This document shows positions 25,043 through 36,726 of a DNA stretch of 64,000 nt, in pieces. A model generated the notes under the pieces. That model did not search any database. It worked only from the letters and a program-made list of their open reading frames with translations, and was not told the origin of the DNA. A program made the position numbers and the translations under genes. Source of the stretch: Malania oleifera (Eukaryota > Streptophyta > Magnoliopsida > Santalales > Ximeniaceae); NCBI RefSeq assembly GCF_029873635.1, contig NC_080422.1, positions 12,927,936 to 12,991,935 on the forward strand, given 5' to 3'. Each line of letters starts with the position of its first letter. The stretch's first letter is position 1.

Positions 25043-25393
25043 ATGGACAATAACATAGGGGCTTGCTATCATCCTCGTGGGGTGGCTTTGGTATCTCACC
25101 TTCTCTATGCGGATGACATTCTTATTTTTGCCAATGGTAAGAGAAGTTCCATTCAAATTCTTATTAAGACTCTTAAGAAATATGAGGATTGGTCTAGTCA
25201 AATGATAAATAAAGACAAGTCAAGTATTTTTTTGTCAAAGAGAATTGCTTATGTTCGAAAGAGATCCTTGTTAAGGACGACTGGCTTTGCGGAAGGAGGT
25301 TTCCCTGCTACATACTTGGGTGTTCCTTTGGTATCGGGTCATCTTACGGCCTGTATTTTAGAGCCCCAAGTTGCTAAATTGGGAAAAGGATAG
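25043..25393 (+). pseudogene. LINE copy C: reverse transcriptase palm with intact YADD
   Basis: A 116-codon frame with the RT catalytic box YADD (near 25106-25117), followed by ILIFANGKRSS and the GGFPATYLGVPLVSGHL block. The next frame starts where this one ends, after a stop, and carries WKFKLLSQGGRLILIKHVLSS, the conserved RT thumb region. Fragment of a dead element. Confidence 0.85.
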
Positions 25394-26719
25394 TGGGTTG
25401 GAAATTTAAACTTTTATCTCAAGGGGGCCGCTTAATTTTAATTAAGCATGTATTATCATCAATGGTGGTTCATCAATTGGTGGTAATGGACATTCCTAAT
25501 ATTGTCTTCACAAAGATAAATTCTATGTTATCGAATTTCTTTTGGAGTGGAGTAAATAATAAAAGGAAGAGGAATTGGTGTTCCTGGTCTAATAAATGTA
25601 AGCCTATTTGTGAGAGTGGTTTGGGTATTAGGGATTTTAAGGAAGTAAAAAAATAATTGCATATGAAGTTTGTGTGGAGATTGCTAGCTATGGATAATCT
25701 GTGGACTCAATTCTTTAAAGCCAAGTATTTGTATAATAGACACCACTTGAGAGAAATGAAACCAGATAAAAGAACTAGATTTTGGAGATCGATTGTTCGT
25801 GTGATACCTAAAGTATTAAAGCATGTTCGTGTTCAAATTAAAGAAGGGTTGACCTCTTTCTGGTTTGATCGATGGTTAGCCTTCGATCCCCTTTGTGCTA
25901 AGGTTCAGGAAATTAGAAACCATAAGTTACGAACACAAGATTGTTGGGATAGAGATGGGTGGAATGTTGATTTATTAGTGGATCTGTTGGGTGAAGATCA
26001 TGCTAAGGAAGTAATGAATTCTGCTATTTCTTGCAAGGAGGGTCCTGATATAGTAATTTGGGAACCTTCAATAGATGGGAAATTTATAACGGCAAGTGCT
26101 TGGGAAATTATAAAGGAGAGTAAAGAGGAATTCTTAGTTGCAAAATGGATCTGGCATCCAATGTTGCCAAAAAGGGTGACAATTTGTATATGGAAGTCTT
26201 GGTTCACTTGTCTTCCAGTTGATACTTGTATTAAAGAAGTAGGTGTTCAGATGGCCTTTCGGTGTGATTGTTGTTCAAATGCCAGAATTGAATCTCTAGA
26301 CCATGTGTTTTTGTACGAGATCTTTTTCTCAAGAGGTATGGAAACAAGCAGCAGTGGTGTTGGGTGTTAGTTGTATGGCAACGAATACATGGAAAGCCAG
26401 AGTTAATGTCTAGTTTAGTTGTGCAAAACGGGCCTCACAGTTAGGCATTTTGGTAGGTCTCATACCTAGTTTCATTATTGGGAGACTTTGGACTCGTCGA
26501 TGTAGATTCAGGATGGAATAAATTCATGATTCGGTGAGAATTGTGTGGCTTGATATTAAATATTGGTTGAGATCCATTTCGGGCAAGTTAACTAAATGTG
26601 CACCTGCTTCTTGTACGGATATTGCAATCCTTTGTGCTTTGGATATTTAAGTAAAAAATTTGAGGGTTTGTCTTCCTCGTGTAGTCAGATGGTGTAAACT
26701 TGGGATAGTTTAGGTTAAG

Positions 26720-27043
26720 TTGAATGTGGATGGAAGTTGTAGAGGTAACCCAGGTATTTGTGGTGGTGGAGGCATGATAAGAGATGAAAGAAGTTTATTT
26801 AAAACAATTTTTTCCTCATTACTAGGTTATGGAACCAATAATATGGTTGAATTGAAAGCGATTATTATAGGGATTAATTTGTGCGAAGATCTCAAATTTG
26901 ATCAAGTGGAGATTGCATGTGACTCTGTTTTGTTGGTTCGGTGGATAAATTCTAGGAAGTGTTCGGCTTGGAACTTATGGGAATTGTGGGAAGAGCTTGT
27001 GCTAGCATTGAGAAGCATACAGTACAAAGTGGAACATGTTTAA
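26720..27043 (+). pseudogene. LINE copy C: RNase H domain
   Basis: The frame carries MNVDGSCRGNPG, GGGGMIRDE, NNMVELKAI and ACDSVLLVRWIN. The catalytic Asp, Glu and Asp positions and the DGS-x-GNP loop all look intact. It is the best preserved RNase H of the four LINE copies here. The frame ends at a stop after YKVEHV; the related copy at 29735 continues through HVYQEANKSANFFAKQG. Confidence 0.85.
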
Positions 27044-27449
27044 AAGGAGGCAAATAAAAGTGTGGATTTCTTTACCAAGCAAGGTGAATTTGGTATATCT
27101 CAATCATATAGTTGTCAAGATGATTTTTTACAGCAAGTCAGGAGAATGATTCGATTGGATTTGTTGGGATTTCATTTCTTGCACTTGTGATGCTTTGTGC
27201 TATCTTCTGGAGTTTTGTTTGTTTTCCATTTATAGTTGTTTAGTTCTTATTTATTTGTTTGGTTGTTGGTCATTGGTTTATTGGTTTTGAATTAGTTGGT
27301 TAAGTTAGTTTTATAGTCTTGGAGTATGATTTTGTTGTCCTCAAGTCTCAAGGTTGGAATCACGGTATTCCTTCACCATAAGTAAGAGGTTTTCTAATAA
27401 AGATAGGAGGTGCCGCCCTCTTTCTCAAAAAAAAAAAATCAATTCAAAT

Positions 27450-27792
27450 TCAACAAACCTACACACAACATGATTTTCACACACTATTTATAAGAAAGTC
27501 CCTAATACATGAAATTACAAATATAACCTTAAAAAACATAAAATTAGAAAAATAATCTTAAAATAGTTAAATATTACAAATATGCTGCTAATACACATAA
27601 TTATATGCTAATTAAACCAAACACACAACTACTAACTAAACCCCACAATCCCTTAACTCAACTCTTCTTAATTATTCTCCAATATGGATCTTACCAAGTT
27701 CTTACTTCTTATCCTACATTATAAGGTCTACATCTTTTCTAGAAACTTCATGCAGATTAGTATCTTTTGCCTTGTTTTCACTAATATATATA
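27450..27792. other. Spacer between two LINE copies, no gene
   Basis: AT-rich sequence that is the right flank of the LINE C target site and the left flank of LINE D. It may be more of the gypsy-family element cut by LINE C, but I could not align it. Confidence 0.4.
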
Positions 27793-30332
27793 GTGGCGGA
27801 ATGTGTCTCCTCTCCTTGGTTCTCCATTATGATGAATGACACTTATAAAGGTTTCTTTAAACCTTCTCGAGGGCTTCGCCAAGGAGATCCTCTATCTCCT
27901 TATCTATTTATTATTTTATAGGAAGTTCTCTCTCGGCTTCTAAAGAAAAATTTCATGGAGAATAAGATAGGGGCTTACTATCATCCTCGTGGGGCACCAT
28001 TGGTATCTCACCTTCTCTATGCGGATGACATTCTTATTTTTGCCAATGGTAAGAAAAGTTCCATTCGAATGCTTATTAAGACTCTGAAGAAATATGAGGA
28101 TTGGTCTGGTCAATTGATAAATAAAGAAAAGTTAAGTATTTTTTTGTCAAAGAGAATTGATTATGCTCGGAAGAGATCTTTGTTAAGGACGACTAGCTTT
28201 GCGGAAGGAGGTTTCCCTGCTACATATTTGGGTATTCCTTTGGTATCATGTCGTCTTACAGCCTGTATTTTAGAGCCTCTAGTTGATAAATTGAGGAAAA
28301 AATAGTGGGTTGGAAATTTAAGCTTTTATCTCAAGGGGGTCGCCTAATTTTAATTAAGCATGTATTGTCATCAATGGCGGTTCATCAATTGGCGATATTG
28401 GACATTCCAAATACTATCTTCACAAAGATAAATTCTATGTTATCGAATTTTTTTTTGGAATGGAGTAAATGACAAAAGGAAGAGGAATTGGTGTTCTTGG
28501 TCTAATATATGTAAGCTTGTTGGTGAGGGTGGTTTGGGCATTAGGGATTTGAAGAAGGTAAAAAAAATCATTGCATATGAAGTTTGTGTAGAGATTGTTA
28601 ACTATGGATAATATGTGGACTCAATTCTTTAAAGCCAAGTATTTGTATAAGAAACACCACTTGAGAGAAATGAAACTAGATAAAGGAACCAGATTTTGGA
28701 GATCGATTGTTCGTGTGATTCTTAAAGTTTTAAAGCATGTCCGTGCTCAAATTAAAGAAGGGTCGACTTCTTTCTGGTTTGATCAATGGTTAGCCTCCGG
28801 TCCTCTTTGTGCTAAGGTTCAGGAAATCATTAACCATAAGCTTTGAACACAAGATTGTTGGGATAGAGATGGGTAGAATGTTGATTTATTAGTGGATTTG
28901 TTGGGTGAAGATTAGGATGAGGCGGTAATGAACTCTGCTATTTCTTGCAAGGAGGGTCCAGATACAGTAATTTGGGAACCTTCAACAGATTGGAAATTCA
29001 CCACGGCAAGTGCTTGGGAAATTATAAGGAAGCGTAAAGGGGAATTCTCAGTTGCAAAATGGATCTAGCATCCTATGTTGCCCAAAAGGGTGTCAATTTG
29101 TATGTGGAAGTCTTGGTTCGCTTGTCTTCTGGTTGATACTCGTATTAAAGAAGTAGGTGTTCAAATGGCCTCTCGATGTGATTGTTGTTCAAATGCCAAG
29201 ATTGAATCTCTAGACCATGTGTTTTGCACTAGATCTTTTGCCCAAGAGGTATGGAAACAAGCAGCAGTGGCGTTGGGTGTTAGTTGTATCACAACGAGTA
29301 CTTGGAAAGGTAGAGTTAATGTCTGGTTTAGTTGTGCAAAACGGACCTCATAGTTAGGCATTTTGGTAGGTCTCATACTTAGTCTCATCATTTGGAGACT
29401 CTGGACTCGTCGATGTAGAGCCAGGATAGAATTAATTCATGATTTGGTGAGAACTGTGTGGCTTGATATTAAATATTAGTTGAGATCCATTTTAGACAAG
29501 TTAAATAAATGTGCACTTGCTTCTTGCACGGATATTGCAGTCCTTCATGATTTGGATATTCAAGTGAAAAATGTGGGGGTTCATCTTCCTCATGTAGTCA
29601 GATGGTCTAAACTTGGGATAGGTTGGGTTAAGTTGAATGTGGATGAGAGCTGAAGAGGTAACTCAGGTAATTGTGGTGGTGGAGGCGTAATAAGAGATGA
29701 AAAAGGTTTAGTTAAAGCAGTTTTTTCCTCATTATTGGGTTATGGAACAAATAACATGGCTGAATTGAAGCCGATTATTTTAGGCATTAATTTATGTAAA
29801 GAACTTGAATTTGATCAAGTGGAGATTGCATGTGACTCTGCTTTATTGGTTCAGTGGATAAATTTTGGCAAGTGCTTGGTTTGGAAATTATGGGATTTGT
29901 GGGAAGAGCTTATGCTAGCATTGAGAGGCATACAATTTAAAGTGGATCATGTTTACCAAGAGGCAAATAAAAGTGCAAATTTCTTTGCCAAACAGGGTAA
30001 ATCTGGTATTTCTCGATCATATAGTTGTCAGGATGATCTTCCACAACGAGTTAGGGGAATGATTCAATTGGATTTGTTAGGATTTCCTTCTTTGCGCTCA
30101 TAATGTTTTGTGTTTATCTTTCGGAGTTTTGTTTGTTTTCCACTTTATAGTTGTTTAGTTTTTGATTGGTTGCTGGTCTTTGGTTTATTAGTTTTGATTA
30201 TGTTGGTTAAGTTAGTTTTAGGATCGTGGAGTTTGTTTTTGATGTCCCAAAGTCTCAAAATTGGAACCACGGTATTCATCCGCCATAAGTGATGGGTTTT
30301 CTAATAAAAATAAGAGGTGCCGCCCTCTTTTT

Positions 30333-30335
<3 letters not shown>
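27793..30335 (+). mobile_element. LINE copy D (same family as copy C), 5'-truncated
   Basis: It begins at gtggcggaatgtgtctcc, matching copy C from about 24880 onward, and ends ggtgccgccctctttttt at about 30335. It is a separate insertion in the same orientation. RT keeps YADDILIF (27955-28305); thumb, connection (28595-28846, 29075-29353) and RNase H (about 29630-30103) follow. The first RNase H block is damaged: NVDES followed by a stop where copy C has NVDGSC. Target repeats are blurred because both flanks are (TA)n; an aatatatata string occurs on each side. Confidence 0.85.
29735..30103 (+). pseudogene. LINE copy D: C-terminal RNase H part
   Basis: The frame has YGTNNMAELKPI (catalytic Glu), ACDSALLVQWIN (Asp) and the terminal HVYQEANKSANFFAKQG helix, which supplies the last His/Asp-type region of RNase H. 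The first catalytic Asp segment lies upstream beyond a stop codon. Inactive. Confidence 0.8.
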
Positions 30336-30374
<39 letters not shown>

Positions 30375-31179
30375 AAATCTTTCATATTTTTTAAAGAATT
30401 ATTTTAATTTTAATTTTAAATTTTTTTCTTTTAAAAATCATAATTGCTAATACATTTTATTTCTACAACTTAGGAATTATTTTAGAAGGAAATGCTTCTG
30501 CTCACTTTTTAAAAAACTACACGGTGATGACAAATTAAAAATATATATTTATCTCGTGGCTATTAGTGTTTTATGAATTTAAAATGTTTTTGACACGACT
30601 AAATTTTTTTAAGGAGTGTTATGCAAAAGTAGTACTAACTTGATTTTTTTTTTTTTTTTAAAGAATTCCATTATTCTTTTTTAATGCTATTCATACGTAG
30701 TTGCAACTTCTAATTCTTTTCCTTCACTCTATTTTTTTTAACTTGTGTTATTTTATTTGAATATTTTGACCTTCCGAACATAAAATTAGGGTCATGAAGT
30801 TGAATTTGTGTGAATTTAAGTAAAAACATATTACCAAAATTTTTTAATTTTATTTCAAATCCAATTATGCTTCCAAACATTACCAAAGTTTATTTTAAAT
30901 TCATAATCAAACACTTAATCTAATCAGATCCAATTCATCCCCCTCTGAGTTGATTTGAAACGACAACCTCCCCCTCTGCATTAAACGTATTAAACTTTAA
31001 GAAACTATCAACATTATACTGATTTTTTTTCAGTTAAGAATAAAAGGCAATATTAACACATCTAATATTAATCAGAGACAGCACTTTAATTATCCACAAA
31101 AGTTTGTGTTTTTTTACCAAGTGGTTGTCACTAACAGTAGTGTGTTCAACATGAATTTTCAACAGTAGTTTTAACTAGC

Positions 31180-31253
<74 letters not shown>

Positions 31254-31640
31254 CTTCATAGTTTTTAACTTCACTGCAGTATTACAAGTGGGACAGAGTC
31301 CATGCCATATCCATTGGGCAAGCAAACATGAAAAAGTCACTTGAAACATACACTAACTCGTGGCTATTAGGGTTTTGGATTTTGATTTATATCAAATTTG
31401 AATAAAATGGAATATAAATTTGTATTAAAATCTGTTTACATTCACTCAAACTAAATCTAAGATCTGAACGTATAAGTTGCCAAGGATACCACAATTTACG
31501 TCTTAAACCATGTTTTATTCAAATGTTCACAATGGAAAAGGGATTAAATATTCGACACATCTAAGATATTATACAATCAACTTTAGGATCCGTACCCCAC
31601 ATTTAAATGTTTGATTTCCTTCCAGTAAACTAATATTCTG
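30336..31640. other. AT-rich spacer with two (AT)n microsatellites
   Basis: (TA)n at about 30335-30371, directly after LINE D, and a longer (TA)n at about 31184-31251. No gene recognised. The left edge of the AAE13 exon relics begins just beyond. Confidence 0.6.
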
Positions 31641-31644
31641 GCGC

Positions 31645-33228
31645 TTAAGATAGTTGAACTTCTTACGAGATTTAACAAACAAAAAATGGCACATTGGCAC
31701 AATTGAAGAGTGCTAGAAGAAGAGAAACATTCCAAGTTATTAAAGTAGGGACCTTCTTGCAAAAGCAAAAAAGGTCAATGCCCCCTCAAGCAGCAAGCTT
31801 GTTCTTTCAACTCCTTTTTTTTATTTGACCTGAAATTTAGATTATGACACCACCCTTATGACGCATAACATTCCAATGAGACAACCTACACGAGATAGAC
31901 AATTTCAGGGTAAGAATAATAAAACAACTCTCCTCTTTGGCGAACAAAAACACAGAGTTAAGGTTAAATAGCTTACTTTCCCATAGCATTGAGGGGCAGT
32001 GGGTCCCACAGGAGAACAATTGAGTTGGTAGGTAAGGGAAGATAGAAAGAACGTTACAATTTGTATACTAGCTGAATGAAATGAATGCTCAAATATAACT
32101 ACAACTATTATCCAAAACACTTCCATATTTAGTATGGATAATCCAATCATTGACCTAGAATAAGTTGAGTATTCTAGAAGCCTATGTAAACGGGCAATAT
32201 ATAAGAGGAAACATCAACCTAATGTCAGATAAATGGCCACCAAACAGATTTGCAGTGGTTAAAACAATATTTTAGAAAGGAACAGTTGTTCACACATGGC
32301 TATGACGCTAGTTAGAAAGAGAAAGAGAGAAAAAAATAAAAGACGGGCCTTCTTCAGAAGGCTTAGTTAGATCAATGCAAACCAGCAGCTTACAACCACA
32401 TGGAACAAAAATTTGATAAAGAAAGGAGAGAAAAAAGTAAAGTAGAAGCTGTAGAAGTCCAGGATATTGGGCAGGGCAGTTTCAATTTAAAGAGAATGGG
32501 GAAAAATAATGTTTTTTTCCCCGCTTGTGTTGTGTATGAAAAGGGGGCGAGGGTGCCAAATAAATAGTTTCACAGCCAAAATGGCTTGGGCCCTTCCTGA
32601 AAAACATTAACTGCTTGCAAAGTTGTTTGTTTTGAGGTCCAATATATGGCCCTGCAATAAGTTGTTTTGGAAGTCCGAAACCATGTCAGGCCTGTGTCTA
32701 CGGCTGATTAGTCAGACTTTTAAAACAAACTCCACCAGATGTTTTAATTTAGAATTTCATTGATACGGAAATTATCAAAGAGAAGGAGCATGATTTGATA
32801 TTGAATATTCAAAGAAAGCTCTTCCCATAAAATGGAAAAGGAATAAACAAGCATGTAAAGCAATACCTTGTTAGGGGCAAGTTATCTTTAGCCAAGTTGC
32901 AAAGTTCTACCAAACTTTATAGCAGGCTCCAACTCTGTGCTGTCTCTCCTTTACATATAGTTCTGGCACAATATTGCAGAAACAAGCGTCACCATAGTCC
33001 TGTCCGGTAAGCCAAGACCACAGCACTCCGCACACAGGAGCTATAGGAAATAGGATGGTTTAATTGTCAACATTTTCTTCATGCTACAAAAAGAACATTA
33101 TCATGATGAACCCAAGCACGGCTTTGTAGAACAAGAATTAACTGAACAATACCTCTAAAAGAGTTTGTGCTTCAATTTCTAAAAGCAGAAACTGGTATCA
33201 ACAACCTTCAGTAATATCAGACTGTTAC
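31645..33228 (-). pseudogene. AAE13: Decayed 3' exons (14-16, possibly 17) of the AAE13-type malonyl-CoA synthetase gene
   Basis: Relic exons on the minus strand lie in gene order. Exon 14 (33153-33228) corresponds to the NSADIMKVGGYKLSALEIE region; it starts in the phase expected after exon 13 and ends at a good donor, but has single-base indels, and its acceptor reads cg instead of ag. Exon 15 (32867-33040) keeps an acceptor tatag and reads AECCGLGLPD, then (shifted) DYGDA, VPEL, and LAPNK before an intact gtattg donor, with at least four frameshifts and in-frame stops. Exon 16 (about 31977-32030) gives LPTQLF, then shifted WDPLPLNAMGK, the A10-type motif holding the acyl-adenylate lysine, followed by gtaagc. 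A faint terminal exon (about 31645-31676) may match the VNKKEL end. Assignment rests on agreement with the known AAE13 C-terminus. Confidence 0.8.
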
Positions 33229-34248
33229 CGCCACGATCGTAGAATCAAACGCTGTAAGAAGCTTCAATCAGATATGATCACTCATATATATGATAATTTG
33301 GTTGTATGAAGAATTCACGCCATGATAGTCACCAATAATATGAACCGGATCAACTATTAGTGCTTGAAAAGCCAGCTCACAACAAGGGCAAGATATCATA
33401 TTATGGGAATTGAAACGAGATACAAAAGTGATTCATTTACAGAGCACATTACACATCAGATTCCAAGTGTAGTCGAAAAAACAGAAAAAGAAAAAAGAAA
33501 TCTTGTGATCTGGTAGTTCTTATGAAGCCGAGGACCCATCAGAGTGAGAATATAATATATGTAGGTATTTATGGAATAAGAACATTTTTTTTATACAATA
33601 GGGACCATTGTAAAAAGAAATTAAAAACAGTATTCAAGCATCTTGATCTGCATCAAATGTCATGAATACAGTTCATAGTTTTTTTTAACGTCTTCGTTTA
33701 GTGATGCAATGTTTTTGTGGTGTGGTGAATCAATGCACGTTACAACTTACAAAAAAGTAATTAATGAAAAAAAATTCTGTAGTAAATAAGAAATCTCTCA
33801 AATTGTAAAAATGACAATAGGCCCCCCAAGATTTTATGTTTCCACCCTAACGTTTACTTATAGATTTTCCATGTCCAACATGTGTCCAGAAATTATTTAT
33901 AAAAAAGAGGGGGAGGGGGAGGGGGGGACAGCATGCTATAGAAGCGCTTGACACATATCAGATGTGTTTTAGTGTATGAGAGGTGTGGGACGCTGATGCT
34001 TCAAGGTTCATTCCCTGCCATAAAGCAAGGATCGCCGAAAAGCCACAAAAAACAAAACCTCCTCATATGTGCCTCCTCTACTTCTATATAAAATTACATT
34101 GTCAAGAATTTATGGGGAAATTCCAATAAAAAACATGCTTCAACAACTTGACAAAGTTTAGAATAGCTAGCAGATAATTGGAAATTGACGGTCCAAATAC
34201 AATTAATCAGCTCAGGAGGTCAATAGAGCATAAAGCAGCAATTAAACC
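33229..34248. other. Remnant of AAE13 intron 13, no gene
   Basis: Between the exon 14 relic and the first inserted element. It contains a G-rich run (33907-33927) and no coding structure. A search by eye for intact versions of the missing AAE13 exons here found none. Confidence 0.5.
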
Positions 34249-34891
34249 CAATGTTTTAAAAGGCACAGGCGTAAGGCAAGGCGTTTTAACCCTCAAGAGG
34301 CGAGATGAAAGCCTTAAGCATTGAGCGTAAGCCTTCTAAGAATTTTATTTTTAGATAAAAACATGTAAACAAGTTACATATATGCTAAAAAAAAAATTAA
34401 GAAACTCACAAATAATGTTAAAAAGGGGAAAATTTTCAAAAGTATAATGTTAAAAAAAAAATCAAATATAGTTTGCAAGCTACTAGTTGTCCATTCAAAA
34501 ATGGCTAACTTGAATTTATTACATAAAACATGACAAGAGATAGCCATACAAAGTTCAAATTGTTTTTAGATCTTAGATACAACTCTCGATTATTTTGGAA
34601 ACATTGATGTTCAAGTCCTTTAGAATCAACACAAATTATGGCATCTCTTTTTATATAAACATGGAGTTAAACATTTCTAGCTAAATCTAACTTAAGAATC
34701 AGTGAATAACACACCCAAAATGCATAAGCCTCAACTAAAAAGACACAAAAGGTGTGCCTTTTGTACAAGTACGCAAGTCTTAGCGTCTAACATGTTGGCC
34801 TTTCGGAATTTGGCACTTTAGATTGAGCCTCAAAACATTTTAGGCTTGTCTTACCTTGAGGCAAGCCTCAATTGTGCCTTTTAAAACATTG
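34249..34891. mobile_element. hAT-like MITE (CAATGTTTTAAAAGGC ends), 643 bp
   Basis: The inverted ends CAATGTTTTAAAAGGCAC and GTGCCTTTTAAAACATTG match perfectly over 18 bp. They are flanked by attaaacc (34241-34248) and atcaaacc (34892-34899), an 8-bp target duplication with one mismatch. Subterminal aggcg/gcct blocks are present at both ends. No transposase is encoded. A relative lies at 42443-43328. Confidence 0.8.
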
Positions 34892-35057
34892 ATCAAACCC
34901 ATAAAGGGGAGCCAGTGAGTGGTCCAAGAATTACATGAACACTATTTCAAATATGAAAGTATGTTATGTGTGTGTGTATTTGGAAAATATAAATTTAGAG
35001 CACGACTTCAAACATTTCAAGTTACTGATTTCAAAATACCAAGACCAATTGCAGCTT

Positions 35058-35268
35058 CTTTTTTTTTTTTTGGATAGCAAAAGAAATTCATTAATAGGAA
35101 GAGAATTTATAAGGGGGGAGAGTAAGACATCTCACAAAAATATCTAGGACAAACCAGAAAAAAAAAAAAAAAAAAAACATAAATAAATCCAACCAATTCT
35201 TTCAATCCCTATGCAAGTCCTAAAAGCTAGCTTCCCTAAAAATTCCAAACCCAATTCACCATAAAGAA
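35058..35268 (-). mobile_element. LINE-2 3' end, separated from the rest by a copia insertion
   Basis: The T run at 35058-35070 followed by ggatagcaaaagaaattcat is, on the minus strand, a LINE 3' terminus with poly(A). The coding remainder resumes at 41377 beyond the copia element, and the flanking sequences are in the right order and orientation to join. Confidence 0.65.
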
Positions 35269-35666
35269 TGCTGAGCAATTAGGTAAAATGGAAGACCTAA
35301 GCTCACTGATAGGTCTCTCCCTATGTAAGTACAATAGGAATGACCACAATATACTTACTAACTCACATATTACTAACAAAACTTTAACACATAATAATAA
35401 TGCTAAAAGACTATATAACCATTGACAGTACCCTTCAAGTTGGACAAAGATACAATACCCGGTTGTGGATCTTCGATCAAAAGGTGATTCGGCTCAATCT
35501 GCATCTGTAAATCCTTGAATATGAGTGTGCCCCGACCCTAATATAAGAGACCTTGCCTTGGTGCACCTTTGAGATATCTCAAAATGTGAATTACTGCACC
35601 CCGGTGACTTGTTCTCGGGGAATCAAGAAAAAAACTCATAACACTTGTTGCGAAGGATGTATCTGG

Positions 35667-36561
35667 TCAAGTGACTATGAGATAATTCAACTTTCCAACA
35701 AGTCTCTGGTACTGACTTGGGTTAGGCAACAAATCATCCATATCTGGCATTATCTTACTATTGGGATCCCTGGGTGTAACATGTTTGGATCCCAATAACC
35801 CCGTCTCATCTAAAAAATCAAGAACATACTTTCTCTGTAACAAGACAGTTCCCATACAAGATCTCGATACTTCTATACCCAAGAAGTACTTCAATAAGCA
35901 AAATATTGTCCGATAGAGTATGACGATAAAATACAGAGTGATCTATTGCGCACCGATGAAGATCAAACCCAAGTACTACAATAATCTAACAACCAAACCA
36001 TGCTCTTGGAGATTGTTTTAATCAATTAATCCACGCAATGATTTCTTGAGCCCACATACTAAGCCTAACTCCCTCTGAGCAACAAACCTAGGAGGTTGCT
36101 CCATATATACCTCCTCATGAAGATCACCATGTAGGAAAGCATTCTTCACATCTAATTGATGTAGAGGCCAATGACAAGTGGTGGCTAAAGAAATGAACAA
36201 ACATATTGACCTTCAAATTGTACATCTAGCGACAACCAACCACAGACTTGTCAGGAGGAAGAGGTACCAAATCCCAGGTATCATTAGAATGTAGTACACG
36301 CATCTTTTCAACCATTGTCGTCTTCCAACCAGAATTCCATAAGGCTTCGGAATTATATCTTGGAAGAGCAACAGAAGACAGAGCACTAACAAAACAATAA
36401 TAAGAGGATGATAAGAAAACATAACAAACAAAATTAGAGATCAGATGTTGGGTACAAGTGCATTTATCTTTTCGAACAGCTATTGTAGGATCAACATCAT
36501 GACAAATAAGATCATCCAACGAGGGAACTAGAGGTACAATAGTAGAAGTTGGAGGAGGCAC
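35667..36561 (-). pseudogene. Copia reverse transcriptase, catalytic YVDD segment deleted
   Basis: Minus-strand pieces are WNSGWKTTMVEKMRVLHSNDTWDLVPLP (start of RVT_2, with a frameshift), LHQLDVKNAFLHGDLHEEVYMEQPP (36018-36200), a degenerate DHSVFYRH segment, and KYFLGIEVSRS with KYVLDFLDETG and YQRLVGKLNYL (35667-35894). Between DHSVFYRH and KYFLGIEV, family members carry the YVDD active-site segment and about 60 residues. Here the two are joined nearly directly at about 35895-35910. The polymerase is dead. Confidence 0.8.
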
Positions 36562-36726
36562 TTCCTCCTTGAGTCACCGTGTGTATACCTACAAATTGGG
36601 ATCATTCAAGCGATGAGAAGGAGTCAAACTAGATGAAGATGTAGAAGGATTGGGCACAGATACTAGGTTTGGATCTGGAAGGCAAGGCAGAGGAAGAGAC
36701 TCATCAAAGGAATCAAAGTAGTATAG

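Larger units (their letters stand above)
24740..27438 (+). mobile_element. LINE copy C (plant L1-type with RNase H), 5'-truncated, perfect 11-bp target duplication
   Basis: Flanked by TCAATTCAAAT at 24729-24739 and 27439-27449. It starts inside RT and reads SLDKKSNGGNV, TKAYDRVDWDFLNLVL, then (interrupted by stops) GDPLSPYLFI, YADDILIF, TYLGVPLV, the thumb, zinc-binding connection, and RNase H. It ends in gccgccctctttctc plus poly(A) at about 27427-27438. Frames are open in long pieces (25043-25393, 25393-25656, 25657-26370, 26720-27043), but several stops and frameshifts make it inactive. ORF1 and endonuclease are absent. Confidence 0.9.

Noticed and set aside
31645-33228. Relic exons as sequencing-error artefacts of a working gene end
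   Set aside because: They include substitutions and a lost splice acceptor as well as indels, while 1.56 kb of coding sequence in the other exons has none; true decay is more likely, though re-sequencing would settle it.
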